Below are positions 59,883 through 64,000 of a DNA stretch of 64,000 bases, piece after piece. Every line of letters starts with the position of its first letter. The stretch's first letter is position 1. The stretch comes from DATBGO01 sp050011895 (GTDB lineage: Bacteria > Actinomycetota > Actinomycetes > Streptosporangiales > Streptosporangiaceae). The stretch spans positions 1 through 64,000 of the forward strand of contig JBEKIF010000021.1 in assembly GCA_050011895.1 (NCBI GenBank), read 5' to 3'. The notes beneath the pieces were generated by a model that was given only the letters and a program-made list of their open reading frames with translations, searched no databases and was not told the origin of the DNA. A program made the position numbers and the translations under genes.

Positions 59883-61871
59883 GTGAGCTTTACTGCTTTC
59901 GTCAATCTCGGCGCCGGGGCCGCCGGGCCCGGGCGCCGCACCGGGGGCAGGGTGTCGCGGCGGGCCAGGCTGGGCCTAGTCGCAGCCACCTCGGGCACGC
60001 TGGCCGCGGCTGCCGTTCTGGCCGTGGCTGGGCCGGCTGGCGCTAGTACGAGGAACGTCGGCACCGCGACCATTCCCAGCTCCGCCGTTCAGGTCCTGCA
60101 TCTGCGGGCCATGCCGGCTGGGACGGTCACTCTCGGCAGGAACCGCCATGGCCGCCTCACGGTCCGCGCGGACATGTTCGGGCTCACGCCCGGCTCGTCA
60201 CACAAAGTGGATCTCGTGCTCCCCGGCCGCCTCGGGACCATCCGGTTCAGCCTGCTCACTGCCAATAGCGTCGGCCAGGCCGACAGCACTCTGCAGAGCA
60301 GCTTCACGGGCCTGCTGCCGCCCGGGAGCCGCCTGCTGGTCCGCATGGGCGGGCACGGCGGCGGCGTCTTTGGGGAGCCGATCGCGGTGACCAGGCGGCT
60401 GAGGCATCCAGGCGGCCCGCACCGGCTCATCGCGGTGGAGGTCAGCCCGCGCGGGGTCAGCTACGGCACGCCCCGGGGACGCGCCACCATCTCGTACAAC
60501 TCCCGCAGGCACACGCTGACTGTCACCGTCCGCGCCGCCGGGCTCACCCCCGGGCCGCACGCCGCCCACATCCACCTGGGCAGCTGCCGGAGCCAGGGAC
60601 CGGTCACGTACATGCTGCGGGACCTGGTCGCCGACCGCCGCGGCAGGATCGGGCACGCGGTCCGGGTGTTCACCAACGTGACCACGCCGGTACCAGGCCA
60701 TGGCTGGTACCTCAACATTCACCAGGGGAACAGCGGCAACATCCTCAGCAACGGCCAGCCGACCATCTTCTTCCGCCCGCTCATCTGCGCCAACATCGGC
60801 AGTACCGGCTCGATCACCTCGATTCTGAGAACCGGGGACATCGTCACCGGTGTCCGGGGCACGACGGATGGGAAGGTCGTGCTGACGGGTTCGGCGGCGA
60901 CCGGAAATGGCACGCAGACCGCTCCGTTCCTCTACCGAGGCGTTCTTGGCAGCGCTGCGGGAGCAGCAGTATCGGTGCTGCGGCCATCGTTCCGTGGCGT
61001 GACGTCGGCGACCTTCTACGGTCCTGATACCCACTCCTTCAACCCGGCGGCCATCCCCCCCGGCCAGGTTCGCGCCGTCGGGAGCTACCTGTCGTCGTCG
61101 GCGCCCGCCGGTGTCCTCAACCAGGGCATGATCTACCTCGGGCCGGTGAACGGGCGGGGTGGAAAGTGGACATCCATCGATGTGCCTGCGGACGGCGCGC
61201 ATACGGTCGGGCAGGTGCGCGCGTGCCCCCGGGCGCGGGTCCACTGCTTCGTGATGGACACCATCGCGCACAGCACCATGGGCGATCTGGTGGTGGGCAA
61301 CTACGACCTTAACCCCAGCGTGCGCGGCGGCCTGGTCTCGGGCAATGCGTTTATCTACAACATGGCCAGGCATCAGTGGACGCTGCTCCGCCTCGGCGGA
61401 AGCCTGTCGAATGAGACCACGCTGTATGGAATCTGGCAGAACGGCGGGGGCGGGAGCCCGGATTACACCCTGGCCGGCGGCTCGTCGCCCCGCGGAGCCC
61501 ATCTGGCCTTCCTCATGAACTACAACGTACGGACGGGGCGCTTCGGGACGCCGAGGTACTTCCGCTACGCCAACGCCCCCACGCTGGTCACGCACTTCGA
61601 GGGCATCACCGCCGTGCCGGGCGGTTTCGATCTCGTGGCCGGCAGCTCCGCTCAGGCTGCGTCGATGGCCTTCGTTCCCGTCAGGACCCGTGCTGGGTCC
61701 TTTGGCACGGCCAGGTGGTATCCCGTCAATGTCACGGCCAGCCCGCTATGTTCGGGTGGCTGCAGCCTTGTGACCGGGAATGCCGTGTACAGGAACCACG
61801 TCATGGGGCTCTACGTCCCCATCGTCTCCGCTGCCCCCCATACCTACCTCGCCACCATCTCGAGGCGGTAA
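59883..61871 (+). CDS. Secreted CHRD-domain protein
   Basis: A 662-residue exported protein from a GTG with AAAGGA upstream. The N-terminus has Arg pairs before a hydrophobic stretch (SRRARLGLVAATSGTLAAAA, ending AVAGPAGAST), so Sec or Tat export is possible. Residues 60-160 form one beta domain. Residues 180-300 are a CHRD (chordin-like) domain: HTLTVTVRAAGLTPGPHAAH, IHLGSCRSQGPVTYMLRDLV and GWYLNIHQG, the usual His-rich ending. Residues 320-662 form a third region with repeated F-x-Y or G-x-x-x motifs such as GTQTAPFLYRGVLGSAAG, like extracellular beta-propeller-type repeats. CHRD proteins are of unclear function. It stands alone. Confidence 0.8.
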   Translation: MSFTAFVNLGAGAAGPGRRTGGRVSRRARLGLVAATSGTLAAAAVLAVAGPAGASTRNVGTATIPSSAVQVLHLRAMPAGTVTLGRNRHGRLTVRADMFGLTPGSSHKVDLVLPGRLGTIRFSLLTANSVGQADSTLQSSFTGLLPPGSRLLVRMGGHGGGVFGEPIAVTRRLRHPGGPHRLIAVEVSPRGVSYGTPRGRATISYNSRRHTLTVTVRAAGLTPGPHAAHIHLGSCRSQGPVTYMLRDLVADRRGRIGHAVRVFTNVTTPVPGHGWYLNIHQGNSGNILSNGQPTIFFRPLICANIGSTGSITSILRTGDIVTGVRGTTDGKVVLTGSAATGNGTQTAPFLYRGVLGSAAGAAVSVLRPSFRGVTSATFYGPDTHSFNPAAIPPGQVRAVGSYLSSSAPAGVLNQGMIYLGPVNGRGGKWTSIDVPADGAHTVGQVRACPRARVHCFVMDTIAHSTMGDLVVGNYDLNPSVRGGLVSGNAFIYNMARHQWTLLRLGGSLSNETTLYGIWQNGGGGSPDYTLAGGSSPRGAHLAFLMNYNVRTGRFGTPRYFRYANAPTLVTHFEGITAVPGGFDLVAGSSAQAASMAFVPVRTRAGSFGTARWYPVNVTASPLCSGGCSLVTGNAVYRNHVMGLYVPIVSAAPHTYLATISRR

Positions 61872-61914
61872 CCATTACCGCTGGACGCGGGCGCGGCCCG
61901 CCGTGCTGCACTAG

Positions 61915-62040
61915 CTGCACGCGGAGGGCATCCGCTCGGTCCTCGCCGAGGGCGGCACGCGCGTGATCAGTTCCCTGCTGGCCGCCGGTGCGGACGATCG
62001 CGCACCATCGCCACCTGCAGGTCACCATCTCCAGCAGCGG
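61915..62040 (+). pseudogene. RibD C-terminal (reductase) domain remnant
   Basis: The first 27 codons after a TAG encode LHAEGIRSVLAEGGTRVISS and LLAAGADDR, the conserved substrate-site region of RibD C-terminal/dihydrofolate-reductase-like proteins (x-H-x-x-G-I-R-S-V-x-x-E-G-G-x-R-x-x-x-x-L-L). After about 61985 the sense continues only in another frame (VRTIAHHRHLQVTISSSGHH). Two or more frameshifts and the missing rest mark a relic, lying between the CHRD gene and the NlpC gene. The stretch 62041-62256 holds nothing recognisable. Confidence 0.5.
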
Positions 62041-62256
62041 CCATCATCCGGCTGGCATCCGCCGGGCCGTTGGCGGAAAGGGGCAAGGCTGCACATCCAG
62101 CCCGTTACGATACTTATCATCGATTCGCCGGACAGAGCAGCCATTAACCGCTAACGTCGCAGACGTCAGGCGTTCCGCGGTCTCGTTCCGCCCCTGTCCC
62201 CGGCTGACACCTTGCACCGCACGGTGAGCGCACCCCCTGCATAGGGAGTGGTGCCG

Positions 62257-62736
62257 GTGTCCGGCAACCGTCTCAAGCTGCTGTCCCTGTCCGCTGCTGC
62301 CGTCCTGGCAGCCCTGACCTTCACCGCCGGCCCGGCCCTCGCCGCGCCGGCTCATTCTGTTCTAAGCGCTGGTGCGCGGGCGCGGTCGGTGCCACTCCGG
62401 ATCCGCGCGTTCCGCTGGGCCGAATCCCAGCGTGGCAAGCCGTACGAATACGGCGGCACCGGGCCGTCCAGCTATGACTGCTCCGGGTTGGTCATGGAGG
62501 CCTACCTGCACGTCGGCATCAGACTGCCGCGCACCACCTACGAGATGCTGAGCAGCCGGGACCTGGTGTGGGTCCGCCACCCCAAGAAGGGCGATCTGGC
62601 GTTCTACGGCTCTGGGCACGTGGAGCTATACGCGCACGGTGACTGGACCTACGGCGCGCACGCGGCCGGGCAGCCGGTCGGCTGGATCCAGTTCGGCCCG
62701 TGGTGGCACCCGACCGCCTACTACCGGATCCGCTGA
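62257..62736 (+). CDS. Secreted NlpC/P60 peptidoglycan hydrolase
   Basis: A 159-residue protein from the GTG at 62257, eight bases after AGGGAG; GTGs at 62248 and 62251 are alternatives. A signal peptide (LKLLSLSAAAVLAALTFTAG, cleavage near ALAAPA) precedes an NlpC/P60 domain (about 45-155): GKPYEYGGTGPSSYDCSGLV with the catalytic Cys in DCSGLV, LPRTTYEMLSS, the catalytic His in GSGHVELYAHGDWTYGA, and the third polar residue in WWHPTAYY. Such enzymes cut the D-gamma-glutamyl-diaminopimelate bond of wall peptides. It has no SH3 or coiled-coil part, so it is a minimal catalytic form. Confidence 0.9.
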   Translation: MSGNRLKLLSLSAAAVLAALTFTAGPALAAPAHSVLSAGARARSVPLRIRAFRWAESQRGKPYEYGGTGPSSYDCSGLVMEAYLHVGIRLPRTTYEMLSSRDLVWVRHPKKGDLAFYGSGHVELYAHGDWTYGAHAAGQPVGWIQFGPWWHPTAYYRIR

Positions 62737-62813
62737 GCTCGCTGGCCGGTCGCCAGCCGTTGCGTAAAACGGCCCTGACCAGGACCGTCGCATGGCAGAT
62801 CACCTCGTCCACG

Positions 62814-62876
62814 TCATGCGACCAGGCGATATTCATTGATCAGGCGACCGGCGCGAGCGTGTCTTCGGACGCGGTA
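62814..62876 (-). pseudogene. Remnant of an IS transposase 3' end (copy 2)
   Basis: On the minus strand the frame reads QYRVRRHARAGRLINEYRLV, then Ala and TGA at 62816-62814, resembling the C-terminal tail of integrase-core transposases common in actinobacteria (R-R-x-R-x-G-G-L-I-H-E-Y-x-x-A/V-A). The upstream part of the gene is missing. The same 40-base end, including bases beyond the stop, occurs at 23447-23488. The rest of the gap 62737-63052 has a coding-like plus-strand stretch near 62940-63050 that I cannot assign. Confidence 0.45.
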
Positions 62877-63052
62877 CTGGCGGAGGTCGGCCGGCTCGGG
62901 CGGTGGCCGGCCGACCTTGCGGTGCGTCGAACGCGCCGCCCACCAGCGATGAGCTGCGTCTTCTCGTGGCGCCGCGTGGTCTGTCCGGCGACGATCTGGC
63001 AGTTGTGCGTGAGTGGCCGTTCCGCACGGTGTGGTTGTGGCCCGACGGTAGT

Positions 63053-63592
63053 TCACTGGCCGGTACGCCCGTCGATGCACTCGCGCAGGAGGTCGGCGTG
63101 GCCGGCGTGCCGCGCGTACTCCTCGATGACGTGGACGAGCACGTCGCGCGGGGTGACGGTGCCACCGTCGACCGGCACCTCGCGGCCGAGGTCGGCTTCC
63201 TCGAGGGCGTCGAGCCATTCGTCGGCCTTGGCGATTTCGGCCTTCCAGGTGGCGAAGGCGTCCTTGACCACCGCAGGGTCGGGCGCGGCGCCCCTGAAGT
63301 CCCAGTCCGGGTCGTCCTCGCGCTTGTAAAGGCGGGGTGCGCCGGTCCTCCCCTGCAGAACCCGCTGGAACCAGTGGTTCTCCACCTGAGCCAGGTGACG
63401 GACCAGGCCGAGCAAGCTCAGGGTGCTAGGCGGTACCGAGCGCCGGGCGAGCTGGACGGCGTCGAGTCCGTCGCTTTTCAGCTCTATCGTCAGGCGGTAG
63501 TTGCCGAGGTACTCCCGGTAGGTCGCCTTCTCGCCAACGGGGTGGCCGTAGGTCCTGGGGTCATCCTCGGGGGCGGTCCACATGTCGCTCAC
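63053..63592 (-). CDS. DinB-family protein (DUF664 type)
   Basis: A 179-residue four-helix-bundle protein from a GTG with GAGGTGG upstream. Seen are GEKATYREYLGNYRLTIELK, RRSVPPSTLSLLGLVRHLAQ, VENHWFQRVLQG, TWKAEIAKADEWLDALEEAD and the second metal-ligand block VLVHVIEEYARHAGHADLLR. The His residues of HL (about 83), E/H in VENHW and H in RHAGH (about 163-166) form the three-His metal site of DinB/YfiT-like proteins. The family includes mycothiol- or bacillithiol-dependent transferases and maleylpyruvate isomerase-like enzymes; actinomycetes use mycothiol. The specific reaction is unknown. Confidence 0.88.
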   Translation of the reverse strand: MSDMWTAPEDDPRTYGHPVGEKATYREYLGNYRLTIELKSDGLDAVQLARRSVPPSTLSLLGLVRHLAQVENHWFQRVLQGRTGAPRLYKREDDPDWDFRGAAPDPAVVKDAFATWKAEIAKADEWLDALEEADLGREVPVDGGTVTPRDVLVHVIEEYARHAGHADLLRECIDGRTGQ

Positions 63593-63717
63593 AGCGCCAC
63601 CTCATCGCGCGCGGACGGTACCTGGCAAGCGATTTGCGGCACACGTACGTGCGGCGGCGGCCTCAAAGGAGGCAGGTGACCGCCGCTGCACCAGGCGCGG
63701 CTCCCGCTGGTACGGGA

Positions 63718-64000
63718 TCAGTCGTCGGCACTGTGACCATTGCCGTGCCCGTGGCCGTGGCGGTGCTCGTGGCGGTGCTCGTTGCCAGGGCCGGGGGTGA
63801 GCCCGACGTCTGGGGTGCCGGTGCCCGGGCTGGGGCTGGCTGGCTTCGGCCCTGCGGGGGCGCGGCTGAGGTCAGGGGTGTCTGGGCCGGCGTTCCGAAG
63901 GCCTGACCCAGCGGATCGCTGATTTACCACCGGTTCCCAGCGGCCCGGCCCGCCTACTCCTTCTTTCCCATTGCCCGGATCGCCTGGCAGGGCCACGGCA
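63718..64000 (-). CDS. Possible C-terminus of a protein with a His/Gly-rich tail, cut by the window edge
   Basis: A minus-strand frame, open at the right edge, ends at a TGA at 63720-63718. Its last 92 codons are Gly/Pro-rich and end in a His-rich run (HRHEHRHGHGHGNGH). Such tails occur in metal-handling or secreted proteins. Another reading frame or non-coding DNA is possible because the base composition is extremely skewed. The N-terminal part lies outside the window, so the call is weak. Confidence 0.3.
   Translation of the reverse strand, partial: AVALPGDPGNGKEGVGGPGRWEPVVNQRSAGSGLRNAGPDTPDLSRAPAGPKPASPSPGTGTPDVGLTPGPGNEHRHEHRHGHGHGNGHSADD

Noticed and set aside
60198..61595. 465-codon minus-strand open frame opposite the CHRD protein
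   Set aside because: Shadow frame; the plus strand has signal peptide, CHRD domain and a ribosome-binding site.

Overview
This 64 kb window is high-GC DNA with G/C-ending codons, frequent GTG and TTG starts, several probably leaderless regulator genes and many one-component regulators (TetR, PadR, IclR, GntR). It looks like a chromosomal piece of a soil actinomycete. I cannot name the genus from sequence alone. I found no tRNA, rRNA, CRISPR array, intact insertion sequence or prophage.

Layout. 1-5 kb: the start of a glycosyltransferase-like gene cut by the left edge, an MFS exporter divergent from a TetR regulator over a compact multi-site operator, a small membrane protein and a luciferase-like flavin oxidoreductase. 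5.3-8.6 kb: a molybdate island, with a MerR-type HTH plus molybdate-binding (TOBE) protein followed by modA-modB-modC. 8.6-13.7 kb: decayed genes (NTF2/SnoaL-like, frameshifted SRPBCC, a PLP-decarboxylase remnant) among a membrane protein, a small secreted protein and a dynamin-like GTPase. 13.9-17.8 kb: carbamate kinase convergent with a GNAT/ADP-forming acyl-CoA synthetase fusion, two enzymes linked to ATP yield or acyl-CoA control. 18-20.6 kb: an ester cyclase-like protein divergent from a PadR regulator, then a quinone-oxidoreductase-like gene. 20.7-26.3 kb: methionine synthesis on the minus strand. A cobalamin riboswitch precedes metE, and metY-metX are preceded by a candidate cysteine-containing leader peptide whose stop overlaps the metY start. 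Between metE and metY lies scrambled DNA holding a copy of the metE translation start and an IS remnant.

26.5-34 kb: a cytochrome P450, an alpha/beta hydrolase, a PaaK-like CoA ligase and a large secreted polysaccharide deacetylase whose Ig-like and beta-sandwich modules are tandemly duplicated. 34.7-43.4 kb: a homoprotocatechuate (4-hydroxyphenylacetate) catabolic operon read away from an IclR regulator: flavin reductase, hydroxylase (HpaB), a fusion of fumarylacetoacetase-fold and RraA-like domains, a GntR regulator, a DapA-family aldolase/lyase, HpaE dehydrogenase and HpaD ring-cleavage dioxygenase. The usual HpaF, HpaH and HpaI genes are absent; the RraA and DapA-type modules may replace the aldolase step.

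43.4-52.2 kb: a flavoprotein, an SDR, a universal stress protein gene that appears to begin with CTG, an SpoIIE-type phosphatase, a secreted beta-helix protein, and an epimerase-like gene divergent from a leaderless TetR gene over two dyads. 52.4-56.1 kb: a tight three-gene minus-strand operon of a 2-oxoglutarate/Fe(II) oxygenase, a carnitine acyltransferase-fold enzyme and a methyltransferase. This is the best candidate here for an undescribed biosynthetic system. 56.8-64 kb: an acyl-CoA ligase, a membrane protein with three WTG..LWDWL modules, a secreted CHRD-domain protein, an NlpC/P60 hydrolase, a DinB-family protein and a possible His-rich protein tail at the right edge, with RibD and transposase remnants between them.
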